Part shown: piece after piece, positions 11,771-23,500 of the stretch
Layout of the letters: every line of letters begins with the position of its first letter
Position numbering within the stretch: the first letter of the stretch is position 1
Assembly: GCA_020002185.1 (NCBI GenBank)
Contig: CM034533.1
Span: 67,616,119 to 67,680,118 of the forward strand
Length of the DNA: 64,000 bases
Direction: 5' to 3'
From: Paraescarpia echinospica
Taxonomy: Eukaryota; Annelida; Polychaeta; Sabellida; Siboglinidae
Translations under genes and position numbers: made by a program
The notes under the pieces: generated by a model
Database searches by the model: none
Told to the model about the DNA's origin: nothing
The model's input: the letters and a program-made list of their open reading frames with translations, nothing else

Positions 11771-12337
11771 CTAGTGTATCACCTCCACGCGAGTGACGTT
11801 GAAGTTTGTGTAAGTATCTCGTCGAGTTTTCTTTATGGTGAGAGACACACGAGTTCCCGTCAACGAGTTCAGTTTGTAAGTCTGCATCGTTTCGTCCATA
11901 ACAGCAAACGTCTCGGCATTCACGTCAAGGAGAGGAGCCATACACTGGTCGAATAAAGTCAGCCATATAGATCGGCCCGTCGCTGTCTCGACAAAGCACA
12001 TGCGCACCACGAAATGCACGTCAGAAGCAACGTAACCGTGTCGTTCGCATTGCAAATGTCCCCTATCGTCGGTAATCATACGCTTCTTGCAGTACCTGCA
12101 CCCGATGTACAAGGGAGTGTGCTGGCGTACTCTATCGATGAGGAGCCCTCTGATCTTGATAACTGCGTCGGAGCTTACCGTTGCTTCTAGAGCCGAGATG
12201 TCCACGACGTCCACGACGTCTGGTTCCGACGGCACGGAAGGACGGTTGATCACCGGCATGATGGGTCGGCTCGTCGGCTCGTCCTCGTCGCTCGAGTCTG
12301 CCGCATTGCGAGGTCGGTAGTAGGGTGTCTTCAACAT
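11771..12337 (-). CDS. RPA-like single-stranded-DNA-binding protein
   Basis: 188 residues from the ATG at 12337, chosen because the open frame upstream of it has only a GTG and because a TATA box lies 64-73 bp upstream. The N-terminus is short, acidic and disordered (SSDEDEPTSRP). From about residue 45 the protein resembles the C-terminal OB-fold of the RPA large subunit: a zinc-ribbon pattern C-x2-C-x13-C-x2-H (CRYCKKRM ... CERHG) is followed by a segment with W-x-T/L-F and LL-x-V-x-A-E like features (SIWLTLFDQ, APLLDVNAETF). In the RPA family this domain binds single-stranded DNA during replication. At 188 residues it is far shorter than cellular RPA1 (about 600) and has no introns, which fits a virus or transposon (some Helitrons carry RPA-like genes). 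The role is inferred from pattern only. Confidence 0.55.
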   Translation of the reverse strand: MLKTPYYRPRNAADSSDEDEPTSRPIMPVINRPSVPSEPDVVDVVDISALEATVSSDAVIKIRGLLIDRVRQHTPLYIGCRYCKKRMITDDRGHLQCERHGYVASDVHFVVRMCFVETATGRSIWLTLFDQCMAPLLDVNAETFAVMDETMQTYKLNSLTGTRVSLTIKKTRRDTYTNFNVTRVEVIH

Positions 12338-12400
12338 GATGATGATGTTAACAGTGCTGTCGTCGTGATACGAATGACGGTCCGATTGGCAAAACACTGC

Positions 12401-12410
12401 GCTTATATAG
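12401..12410 (-). promoter_or_regulatory. TATA box of the RPA-like gene
   Basis: Minus strand reads CTATATAAGC, about 64-73 bases upstream of the ATG at 12337. This is a normal place for a TATA box with a short 5-prime leader. The E2F/CTCF-like array lies further upstream on the same strand. Confidence 0.55.
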
Positions 12411-12479
12411 TTAGAGAATGTGCCGAAAAGTCACGTGGGCGTGCCGAAAGATCACGGATTGTAGAAAATTCAAAAGCAC

Positions 12480-12745
12480 GGACTGCTGAGTAGAATGTAC
12501 ACAAGCGCGGACTGCTGAGTAGTTATTTAGTTCACCACTTATCTAACAGGGGTGCTTTCAGTTGATGATTATATATCCACCAGGTGTTTATGGACGAGAA
12601 AAATCAAGAGACACGAATATTTGCAGTACTCATATGTGGTTCGCTCACTTGTCCACTAGGGGATGATGTTTGTAGTTCGTGATGTACCCGTCAGGGGGCT
12701 CTATTGCACGCAAGCGTGCAAGAGACACGAATATTTGCAGTACTC
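12480..12745. promoter_or_regulatory. Upstream region with direct repeats and a palindrome
   Basis: The 15-mer CGGACTGCTGAGTAG occurs twice around 12478-12525. A 26-bp element beginning AAGAGACACGAATATTTGC occurs twice, 114 bp apart (about 12606 and 12720). A perfect 8-bp inverted repeat, TTGCACGC-AA-GCGTGCAA, is at 12704-12721. Degenerate members of the downstream 54-bp array are visible from about 12530. No coding sequence seen. Confidence 0.6.
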
Positions 12746-12808
12746 GAACATATAGTTCACAACTTGTTCATCAGATGGCACCACTTGCATAATTAGTCCC
12801 GAAAAATT

Positions 12809-13183
12809 CCGCTAGGTAGCGATATCTAGTTTTGGCGGGAAATATTTTAGTTCACCAGCTATCCGACAGGGGCGCTTTTTAAGTTTTGGCGGGAAATATT
12901 TTAGTCGCGAAAAATTCCGCTAGGTGGCGCTATCTAGTTTTGGAGGGAAATATTTCAGTTCACCAACTATCCGCCAGGGGCGCTACTTTGGTTTTGGCGG
13001 GAAATAATTAATTCACCAGCTATCCGACAGGGGCGCTATTTTTGGTTTTGGTGGGAAATAATTAGTTCACCAACTATCCGCCAGGGGACGCGATTATATT
13101 GTGGCGGGAAATATTTTAGTTCCGAAAAAATCCGCTAGGTGGCGTGCTATTCTAGTTCCGAAAAAATTCCGGCAGGGGGCGCC
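12809..13183. promoter_or_regulatory. 54-bp tandem array of CTCF-like and E2F-like sites
   Basis: CTCF-like cores start at 12809, 12863, 12917, 12971, 13024, 13078, 13132 and 13169, so the spacing is 53-54 bp except for the last. The best ones, CCGCTAGGTGGCGCT (12917-12931) and CCGGCAGGGGGCGCC (13169-13183), match 14 of 15 positions of the vertebrate core CCASYAGRKGGCRSY; the CCGACAGGGGCGCT type lacks one G. Between cores lie TTTGGCGGGAAA sites, a textbook E2F consensus, at 12831, 12885 and 12993, with one-base variants at 12939 and 13047 and a related site at 13099. The array ends about 470 bp upstream of the RPA-like ATG. Binding is inferred from motif match only. Confidence 0.6.
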
Positions 13184-13186
13184 ACG

Positions 13187-13273
13187 TGACCTTGACCTAC
13201 ATCCGGGTACTTGACCTTGACCTACATCCGGGTACTTGACCGTGACCTTTGACCTTGACCTACATCCGGGTAC
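13187..13273. repeat. 25-bp repeats with nuclear-receptor half-sites
   Basis: About three copies of a 25-bp unit containing TGACCTTGACCT and CATCCGGGTAC. TGACCTTGA is the reverse complement of the extended half-site TCAAGGTCA used by ERR/NR5A receptors. TGACCTTTGACCT at 13243-13255 is the reverse complement of a perfect DR1 element, AGGTCAAAGGTCA. A CACGTG E-box precedes the first unit (13183-13188). Similar TGACCT-rich repeats seem common in mollusc DNA, so function is uncertain. Confidence 0.5.
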
Positions 13274-13350
13274 TTTTCCACTTCCACCGCGACGCGACGT
13301 TGCCTACGCTAAGGGACCTCCTTTACTACTCACATGAACATAAATATTTG

Positions 13351-13936
13351 TCAATATATGTGCAATGAACCATTGTTTTCCCTGTTGTAGTTTCTTAGCT
13401 GCCCTTCAAAGAATGCAGCAGTAGCCGGCTTCATGCACAAAGCAACAGCTGCTTCTGCTACCCCATCTGGGGTCAGTAGAAGGTCACCTGGCATGGTGAT
13501 AGAGTGTTCCAGCTGCTCTACCTCAAGCTACAAATCCATTATTTTCTGAAATTATACAACCATATTCATTTCTATTTACTGGTAATTGGAGCCACACCAA
13601 TTTTACACATGTGTATGTATATATAAGGTAGACCAAATCTATGTTTATCATATATGGTGTGACAAAACATACGTTTTAAATATAGTGACTTTTATAAATG
13701 CACAATACTTTTAAAAAGTAGATTTCCAATATGGTATGATCATTACTAATACAATACATCAATACAGCCCCTCCCGCTTTTGGAAAGGGCTGTAGATTGC
13801 AGGGACTATTGCACTGAAATAGAACGACATCAATATGCTATATATTACCTGGACTATACTAACCTGCTGGGTTAAAGGTCGGCCCAGGAGTGATCATATC
13901 GGCAGTCATAACACTTGCGTAGGTGTGGTCGTTGGT
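13351..13936 (-). CDS. Two coding-like exons, unassigned (unit II)
   Basis: Unit II counterpart of 6023-6602. The first exon (13936-13864, 73 nt) has an AG acceptor and GTTAGT donor and includes the peptide YASVMTADMITPGPTFNPA. The second (13527-13351) is open to a TGA. Compared with unit I, third-position changes dominate in the second exon, plus one Lys/Asn change near its end. Unit II homology begins only about 20 bp to the left (13331), immediately after the foreign block. Family not recognised. Confidence 0.35.
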
Positions 13937-15340
13937 CTGTATAATACAAATATAGATATCTTTTTAATACTAGTCTTTTGCTGATTAATGTTTATACTCT
14001 TAAATCAAACAGATTTGATACATATATTGCAATTAGAACTATTATCGAATCATTTCGCAATTTCTCCAGGTATTAAAATGTATACTGTTATTACATGTTA
14101 AGTATGGCCACGTACAATCCACATTTCAAACATCTAAAAATAATGCAAAATAAATTAAGAAAAAAAGGACTGGTGCACATAAATTGTGAAATGAGACCAA
14201 CAAATTTAAGTTATCAAAACTTGCATTTTTCTGCGTTTTATTATGCGAAACATGTCAAAGTTTGAAATAAGATGTGAATTAGCATAAAGTACCATGAGAC
14301 AATTTAAAAATCGAGGATATACTGAAGGAAATTTAACCAAAATACTGTGTAAAGATGCATTTTTCAACTGTGTTTGCTCATCCTTATGCTTGGGACAAAG
14401 TCAATATGAAAATGTCCTGGTAGTAATCATAATTATGTCAGGTAAAACAAATTCACAATAACGCACACCATTATCCTAATTTTGGACATTTTTATATGAC
14501 ATTTGTCCATATGAACCTTATAAAATATAAATTATGAATTTTAAAAGAATTCATAATATATTATATGTGAACTAAGCACAGCAATGACTTTTATTACCTC
14601 CTTAGACAAGTTTTCTAATCAGATACCAAATATTAGCAGCATATCAGTACATTTCGTGAAATTATGACATTCTGAATATTTGCCTATATGTTTGGTGTTA
14701 AGTTATCGTCGAGACATCTTGAAATATTCATATGATTTAAGACAAAACATGGTAATTGCAACATTTCAGTCATAACAATTAGCCATGGTAACATGAATAA
14801 GTGTAAGAATATTCATCACAGTTGATACGGTGATGTGTATCTTGACCAAACTGGCCATCAGGAGACTTTCATTGGCATATCGTACAGATGGTGGCCAGAG
14901 CATAAGAGTTGTTAGTGTCGAATCATGTTATTTTATTATTTAGGGTCAGTGATACAATTATTTTAACATGTTTTTAGACAAAGGTTTGTGGTGGTGAACA
15001 TCCAGCTGACTGCCACTTGGCACTGGTAGTGAGGTGGCGTTTCCGACAAATTCGAATACAGAAGCCGGTTCAATACACATCACGCTGTTTTTGTTTGCTA
15101 TTACTGCAGCCATAAGCGACACAAATGGAGCTGCCGTGACTGCTCTTACCAACAGACGCAATGACTCGTGACACACGTCCGCTATGAGCGCTGGGATGCG
15201 TGATTCCAAAATGGCGGTCAATGATAAACAAATGAAGTATTAGGACTTCCTTCTACAGTCTTTGAATCCACCCTTCGCGGAGATCATAGTGCAACGCGTT
15301 TCGAAATCCGATTCGAAAACGTAGGCGTAATTTAATTGCT
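13937..15340. other. AT-rich non-coding upstream flank, unit II
   Basis: No gene seen. 14690-15340 is absent from unit I but present in unit III (45690-46345). An 87-codon open frame at 14958-15221 (minus) lacks an ATG at its start and is not called. Where the intact gene has TATAAAA, about 15347 reads CTTTAAAAGACGG, a decayed TATA box of the pseudogene. Confidence 0.6.
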
Positions 15341-17227
15341 GTGGTGCTTTAAAAGACGGAGTGCTGCCGAGGATATCACATCGACAGCAGACGACTATAA
15401 GAAGTGCCGCTTCTCACGATCCAGATGAGCCATGTGTGATTGAAAGAGTCAGGTGTGGTTCATTATGTGTGATTTATGTATTGAACTATAATCATCAATA
15501 TATGTATATTATCTTATCTCTTATCTTACCTATTTCATTACATGAAGTTTTAATCTGATAAATATGGACAATGACGAAGGAATGACGGCCCGTACATTAA
15601 CAATGTATACATTTTAACACTGTCACGAACGAATTTAAGAAAACAGTATATAGCATTTGTCTTTCTTTCTGTTTTTAACTACATGAAAACAATTGTGAAA
15701 ACGGGAGAACGTGTTGTAGGTAACAATATTACCCATGTAACATATGTTCAAGAGCCTGCGTTTTTTAGCAAGGAAAATGTGCCTGTTTTGATTGATAGAG
15801 CAACCATGGCGAGGAAGACAATGGGAATTGCCCTTGTTGCGCTGACCATAAGAGTTTCTGGTATGATACGTACATGAACATTTTGCCACGATTTTAGATT
15901 CACATTCTGCAGGATTACGTCCCCACAATAGGCTTTACTTTTTCTTCTACAGCAAAATAGCATTTTGGCACACTGGTTTTTCTATCGAATTATTTGAATG
16001 TGCTTACCAAATTGTATGTTAATAATAGTTACAATTATACGCAGTACTGACGCTGAAAATAACTGATGAGATCAACAGTATATGTTGTTGTATTTTACCA
16101 CACTACGTACTTGACACATAGTTAATTAATTGTCTAATAATAAATTGTGAACGAAGTAAACTAATGCCGTCTGGCTATATATACTTTGTTCAGCACAAAA
16201 CTCGTAATTCGTTTGTTAATTAGGAAGTTTCCGACAAATGACGTCATGCGTATATGTTGTTATTATCGTATAGTAGCACAAAGAACGTGTGACCAAAGTG
16301 CGAGTCATACAGAATGTCTCGGCTTCCCTCAACACTCGTCGTCGATGAACCATTGGCCTCTATCATGCCACCGAACTGCTGCGAGCAGTACGACCAAGGT
16401 GACCCGTTCGACGCTCAACGTAAGACGCGTTAACTTCTCTATTGTCGTCCTTATTACTGCGCCCCTTGATTATATTTCATGAAACATTGACATACAGTAA
16501 TAATAATGCAAGTTTACTTCCAATCCTATTTGTTCACAAAAAGCCACCACACTTATTCCACTATCGATTCTGAAATTGATTTGGTAATATGTTTTTTCAT
16601 TATTTTTATGTTTTTTAGTAATTTTGTTCAGTGTTTCCACTAAAACGTCCCCCTTTTGGTAATTGCACGACAAACAATTATAACGTGTTCTATATCGATG
16701 TTTTACTTACCGTTAATATGAAATGGTTATTTATATTTTGAAAGACATCCATGTGTAAAGCTTTGACAACAATTATACAGTGTAAGGATTGTTCAACATT
16801 GTATAACAATGTCGTGTATGTTTTATTCCATTGTACATTACCTACGTAGCGTTTCTCAATATTTTTCAGTCAGTGTTCACAGTTACCAGCCATTTTGTAA
16901 ATGATATGGAGACAAGGTGCATTCGGTTGTTCTGTGGCAGATATTATATACTGAAGCATTAATACATGAATTCAGGGATGCCGCTGTGAGTAGTGTTGTA
17001 GGCTTTAATGTTTATCGAAAAGTTTTTCCATGGTTTCCAGTACAATGCCATCTGTGCTACAATAAGACTAAGAGCACTCCAGGTTTCGCGGCTGACCCGA
17101 ACACCTGTGTGATCCTGACGGCAAGAGAGGCTGGAACACCTTAAACATGGTGTGTTCCAAGTGCACATTCTGGAACCAGGAACTACTCACCTGTGTGCAG
17201 GTCGATTACAGTCCTGGTTGCACCCAG

Positions 17228-17477
17228 TAGTAGTGGAGCGCAGTAGCGCAGCTGTAAGACCTCCGGACTCTCGATTGAGAGAACGCGGGTTCGAATCCTG
17301 TGCGGCGGTGTCGAACATTGGGCAAGTTCGTTTACTCTACATTGCTTCAGTTCACTCAGCTGTATGAATGAGTACCTGGCTATAGTCAGTGGTGGATATT
17401 TGTGTACGAATAGTCTTCGCGCATTAATTGCAGCGTGGCTGGTTACTGCGCTATATAAGAACTTACCTTTACCTTTA
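17228..17477 (+). mobile_element. tRNA-derived SINE inside exon 3, unit II
   Basis: Same insertion as in units I and III. The right target duplication CATCCAG is at 17478-17484; the left copy has drifted to CACCCAG. The B box GGTTCGAATCC is intact, while the A box carries the same CAGCTG variant as in unit I. Confidence 0.8.
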
Positions 17478-17579
17478 CATCCAGACGCACGCTATCAACT
17501 ACTGAATTTCACCAACCCTAGTAAGTAAAAAATAATTTATAAATGGAAAAATGTCAACTTATCTTATGTATTTTGGAAA

Positions 17580-17902
17580 TAGTAGTAGCAGCAGTTGTTG
17601 TTGTTGTTGTTGTTTTTGCTGTTGTGGTTGCTGTTAGTGTTGATTTTGATGTTGTTATTGTTGTTGTAGTTGTAGCAGTAATACTACTATCGTATTACGT
17701 GCAGTAGTAGTAGTAGAGGTAATAGTAATAGTAATAGTAGTTGTAGTAATAGTAGTAGTTGTTGTTGTTGCTGCTGCTGTTGCTGCTGCTGCTGTTGCTG
17801 TTGCTGTTGTAGTTGTTTTAGTAGTAGTAGTAGTAGTTGGTGTTGTTGCTGTTGTTGTTCTTGCTGCTGCTGGTGCTGCTGCTGTTGCTGTAGTAGTAGT
17901 AA

Positions 17903-17949
<47 letters not shown>

Positions 17950-17955
17950 ATACTA
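17580..17955. repeat. Trinucleotide repeat tract, unit II
   Basis: AGT/TGT/TGC tract homologous to 8515-9000, shortened at its left end. About 340 bp present in unit I (8271-8615), including AT-rich sequence, are missing. Open frames of poly-Thr and poly-Leu type are artefacts. Confidence 0.9.
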
Positions 17956-18457
17956 CAAAAATCGTAATCATCATCACCGTTATCGAATCGCAATCAACAT
18001 GATATTTTCTATCACCATCATCTTAGTAGTCGATATAATCTCAATGAAGGAAGCTGTTAACAAACCTAATTAAATTATCTTATTACTTTGTTGATATTCA
18101 TGTGTTGCCACTAACGAAAGTAATTTAATGATTTTCAACATATCTCGTACATATTGGTTTAACAAATTAAATATTAATATGTATGACATTTGTTCAGTTT
18201 TGGATTGAATTGTGTCCAACAGTTGAAGACCCACTGATGTTCTGCATCGACTTCGATGACTGGGACTTGGTGTCGAACACTTCACTACAAGATGGTGTCG
18301 TTTAGTGGTAGCATTCATCAAGGCATCATCAGCAACGACTGCTTCAACCAAATTCCTTACGCCCCTGGAAACTGTATCTATTGTTCGGCGGACACCACTA
18401 TTTTCAAGACTGGATTGAAGGCTGTGAACCATGTCTTCTGCGCTTAAACGTTGTGAG

Positions 18458-18461
<4 letters not shown>

Positions 18462-18516
<55 letters not shown>
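18462..18516. repeat. CA microsatellite, unit II
   Basis: About 27 CA units just after the degenerate donor of pseudogene exon 4. Confidence 0.95.
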
Positions 18517-18518
<2 letters not shown>

Positions 18519-20272
18519 AACGCACACACAAGCACGCAATCACGCGAAAGCACATGCTCATTTTACCGTCGAATCGTCACATGAAACATTTTGTTATATC
18601 TGTCATACATAACGTTTTTGTACACTAGTTGTGGAAAATACAGAAGCCATACATTATGGCCATACGTAAGTTCCACATGGTGTAACGATAAGCGTTAAAC
18701 CTGTTTTGTTAATGCTGCCTTACGAATCTAAAGAGTGCAATGATTTTCAATGAGGGAGTGACTGAACATTATTAATTTATACACACAATTTGATCATTAC
18801 TAATGGTAGATAATTTGCTGCTGCTATCGGATCATCAGACATATTGAATTCTTTTTTGCATTTGTTAATTCACTACACTATATATGGGAGTCTCCCGATC
18901 GTATTTATTACTTACGTTATCCATTGTATATGCATCGTATTTAATGATCAAATAAATTGATTCTAAGATCTGAGTCATTCCTTTTACTGACTTACCTTTT
19001 ACCGCACACAAACTTTCAAATATCGTCAGTAAAAATATGGACACCAATTTGTGTGTATCAATTAATGTAACACAGTAGTTGAGTGTATGTGCCATATCGA
19101 ATAGACAAGTTATCCAACAAAAAGTAAAACACGTGAGTCGTTTGGTAGAATGACATGTATGACAAGTAGACAATACTACAGTCGACCGAACTATGTTGCC
19201 ATTACTCAACTGGCACGTGACAAGGCGACGGAGCAGCCTCAGTACGAGAGTGAAGCAGCAGTTTAATTGCATAATGTTGTATCACCTAATGATTCCGATA
19301 TAATAAACTTTTAAGGGAGATTACCGCTCAATACGGCTAACTCCTGTTTATATTAATGGTGATCTCCGTTACACTCTTAATCAATTAAACTTATCTTTAT
19401 ATGGCTGAAACAATGTAAGTGCTTGTAGTATATAATAGTATTGCTTTTGCAGACCACTGCGAAACAACGTTGCTTAGAGGATATGACGTAAAGAAAAAGG
19501 TGTGCACAATTATAATGTACAGAAACACACCTTTTTTCACACAACTACATCTACTTAGACAATAAGATACGCATTGTTATATTGATTGTGCTGTGCATAA
19601 CGCCACCTTATTTTCATAGGTTGTTGCGTTGCTAAAGTAATCCAGGCACCTCAGATAAATTGTATCATTATGTATCATATGTATCAATACAAAGTCAACA
19701 TTCAAAATGTTTCAATTTAAACAACGTTTGAAAAAGAAAAAAATATATCTTTTCAAACACAAGAATATCAATAAAACCCAGGGAAAGACGCGACATTTCG
19801 CGGCTTGTTCTACTCGTAGAACAATTATAACATCTAAACGTGTTATTATTCTATTCACATAAAGCACGAACACAGTGACTATTGTACGCACATAGTTATT
19901 GGATTATACATAACAACACCCGCACTATTCGTTGTTATTATTGGGGTAACAGCTGTTTATGTTAGTTAATATACCACTTTAAATATAATAAATTAATAAC
20001 TATGTTAGTACAATAAAATTTCTGGTAAGCACACGTTTTTCTATTTACATTTATGGTATCGACTATTTACAAATCTACTGTGTTTCCTTTATATACTTGC
20101 TCTTATAAAATAGAAATTTATCAAAATTTAAACAACGTAATAATAATGTGCATTTTCTACTTCGTTTAAATAACGAATTTCCTGTTGTTGTTTATTTTAG
20201 TTTTCATATTGATTTATTATGCGAACAACTGCATATTTCCTTTTTGAGTAATGTAAGCTGCATTTATTGCAG
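18517..20272. other. Pseudogene intron 4, AT-rich
   Basis: No gene seen. Homologous to 49840-52045, but unit III carries about 420 bp extra (about 50985-51450) that is absent here at about 19667. Minus-strand open frames of 120-135 codons exist but show no recognisable domain. Confidence 0.6.
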
Positions 20273-20590
20273 GCATCCCAGACGCTGAACAATCGGGTAT
20301 TCGTGGAGATGCGTTGGGTTGGGTCAGTGCTAACGGCATGCCACCGGCGTCGGTAGGCGATACGCCCGAACCATTCGCTGGTAAGCAAATACTTTTAAGT
20401 TGATTCCCCCACCACTCCTTTCAGACTAGTGTGTTGCCAACTCGTTTGTACAAATGTGTTATTACCGGAGCAACATTCGACCAAACTGTTCGTTTGTTCA
20501 ACGGATACGGTTAATTAATGTAGGCACCATCTTCGAGCGTCAGGCGGCGCAGAAGTACATTGCATCAGTTTCAGTTTCCCTTGGCAGTTA

Positions 20591-23500
20591 ACAAGATTTA
20601 ACAAGATTTAACAAGATTGCCACCCAGAGAATTAACTCTAGGTGGCAGGTGGACAAGGAAGCCCTTTGGCTTATCGAGAGTCCGACCCTTTTATCTATGT
20701 GTATCCCGCCCGTCTGAGGTATGTGTCGATTTTATTTTTAAACATATTCACGCTACTAGCACCCACACAATCAGCAGGTAATCTGTTCCATTCATTCACA
20801 GTCCTTTGTGAAAATGAAAACTTTCTTATATCCAATCTACTCTGCTCCTTTGCCAATGTAAGTTCATGTCCTCTAGTCCTTCTATCTTTCTTAACTGAGA
20901 AACAAATATTTCTATCAATATTTTCATAACCCTTCAATATTTTAAACACTTCTATCTGATCTCCTCTCAATCTCCTGGTCTCTAGTGTTGTTAAACCGCA
21001 TTTTTGTAGGCGTATTTCGTAACTAAGATCCCTCAGTTTTGGTATCATTTTAGTTGCTCTCCTCTGCACTCTTTCTAGGATATCTATGTCCTTCCTGCGA
21101 TATGGCCTCCACGCTTGAATACAATATTCTAAATGAGGCCTAACTATTGTTTTGTACAGCGGTATTATTAGCTCTTTTTCCTTATACGTTATGTTTCGCC
21201 TAGTTAATCCAAGGATTTGATTTCCCTTTGAAGCTGCAATTCCGCACTGCTCTGAAACCTTCATATCAGCACTAATGGTTAACCCTAAGTCCTTTTCTTT
21301 TACAGTAGTACTTAGTACAGTAACCCCCATTGTATATTCTACTTCTTCGTTCCCATGTCCTGTGTGGAGGCATTTACATTTCCCAAAATTGAACAGCATT
21401 TGCCACTTTTCAGACCATTTGATCAACCTGTCAAGATCATCTTGTAAATGCTGTCTATCTCCATCACTTTTAATCCTTCTAAACACTTTTGTATCATCCG
21501 CAAATTTCAACACCTTGCTTATTATTTCATCATCCAAATCGTTGATATATATTAAGAATAATATAGGACCTAATACTGATCCCTGTGGTACCCCACTCAA
21601 TACTGATTTCCAGTTTGAAGCCTCCCCATCAACTACTACGTTGTCTTCTGTCAATCAACCATTGTTCTATCCAGTTTATTATACCATTTCCTATGCCATG
21701 GGCCTTTAGTTTAAGCAGTAATCTTTGATGTGGTACTTTGTCGAAAGCTTTTTGAAAATCTAAGTAGACGATATCTGCTGGTGATCCCTCATCTACCCAC
21801 TTAGTGATGTCTTCCAAAAAACATAACATATTTGTTAAGCATGACCTCGCTTTAAAAAACCATGTTGAGATGGGTTGATCAAGTTTTGTTTAACAAGAAA
21901 ATCCACCATGTGATCTTTAATTAGTCTTTCTAACAATTTACAAATCACTGATGTTAAACTCACTGGTCTATAGTTCTCTGACTTGTTTCTCAAACCTTTT
22001 TTGAATAACGGTATAATGTTTGCTTCTTTCCATTCTAAAGGAACCACTCCCTCTTCTAATGACAAATTGAAAACTGTTGCAAGCGGTATGCTAATTTGTT
22101 CTACAATTTCCAATAGTAGTTTGGGTGGAATACCATTCACTCCAGGTGATTTATTATCCTTCATAGCCCTTATTTTCTTACCTACCATTTCCGGGGTTAC
22201 AATTAATTGTCCTAAATAGTCTGAATCTGCCCCTTGAACTTAGCCTCTGGTACTGGCAGTGAACTAATATCTTCCCTGGTAAACACTGAACTAAAGTACT
22301 CATTCAGGTCTTCTGCCATTAAGAATCCCTCTGATATTATATTTGCAGCACTATCTTCTAGAGGACCGACTTTATCTTGAACTTTCTGTTTGCTTCTATC
22401 ATACGCATAAAAACTCTTGCTGTCATGTTTTATATTACTAGCTAATTGTTGTTCATAGCTTCTCTTTGAATTTCTAATTTCAGCTGTAGCTTGGTTAAGT
22501 GCTTCTTTATAACTGTTGTAGTCTTCATAATTTCCAGTACATCTATATGACTTCCACATAATTTGTTTGTACTTAATTTTTCTAATGGCTTCTTTCGATA
22601 AGGGTTTCTTTTTGGACCGTTTTCCTTGTTTTTTGAAGGGTACAAATTTATCGACTATACACTTAATTTCACTCTTTAATACATTCCAGCATTCTGTTGC
22701 CGTCTTATTTTTCAGTGTGTTATTCCAGTCTATCTTTGCTAAATATTTCCTCATGTCCTTATACCTTCCTTTGTGGGAATTTCTCCTATACTGCTTTTAC
22801 TATTCCTTTCTGATTTTACTTTGATGGTAAAATGTATCTGGTTGTGATCGCTACTCCCCAGTGGCTCACATATCTTGACATTGTCAAATAATTCATTCCG
22901 TGAGGACAAAACCATGTCTAACACATTCTAGCCCCTGGTTGGTTCTAGCACATGTTGAGAAAGGAATGTATCTTGAACTAAAACTAAAAACTTGTGGTCC
23001 TCACTCCCCATACTCTGTAGAGATTTCCATTGTATATGCCCGTGGTTAAAATCCCCCATAATAATACAGTCCCGTTTGCTTACTTCCCTTATAGCGTTTT
23101 GTATTTTTCATTCTCTTCTATGCTTATGTTTGGACTTCGATAAACTAACCCAACTGTTAACGTTGAGTTTCCTGTAACTATGTTACACCAAACAGCTTCT
23201 TCGCAATCTGCTTCTCTTTCTAATTTTATTTCATAAGCCTGAATAGATTCTTTAATATATAAAATAACTCCACCTCCCTTTCTTCCTATTCTATCTTTTC
23301 TAAACATTACATATCCTGTCAGTCCCAATTCAGCATCTGATATATCGGTGGTGGTCCAGGATTCGGTTATACCTATTATATGAGGGTCAATATCTTCTAC
23401 CATAATGTTTAGTTCATTTCTTTTGTTTACTATACTCCTTGCATTTAAACAAACACATTTATATCCAGCTTCAGAAGAGTTTTCCACAATGTTATTTGCT

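Noticed and set aside
14958..15221. 87-codon minus frame, same in unit III (45960-46223)
   Set aside because: The first codon is TTG, there is no ATG near the start, no domain is recognisable, and it overlaps pseudogene upstream sequence. Conservation equals that of the surrounding DNA.
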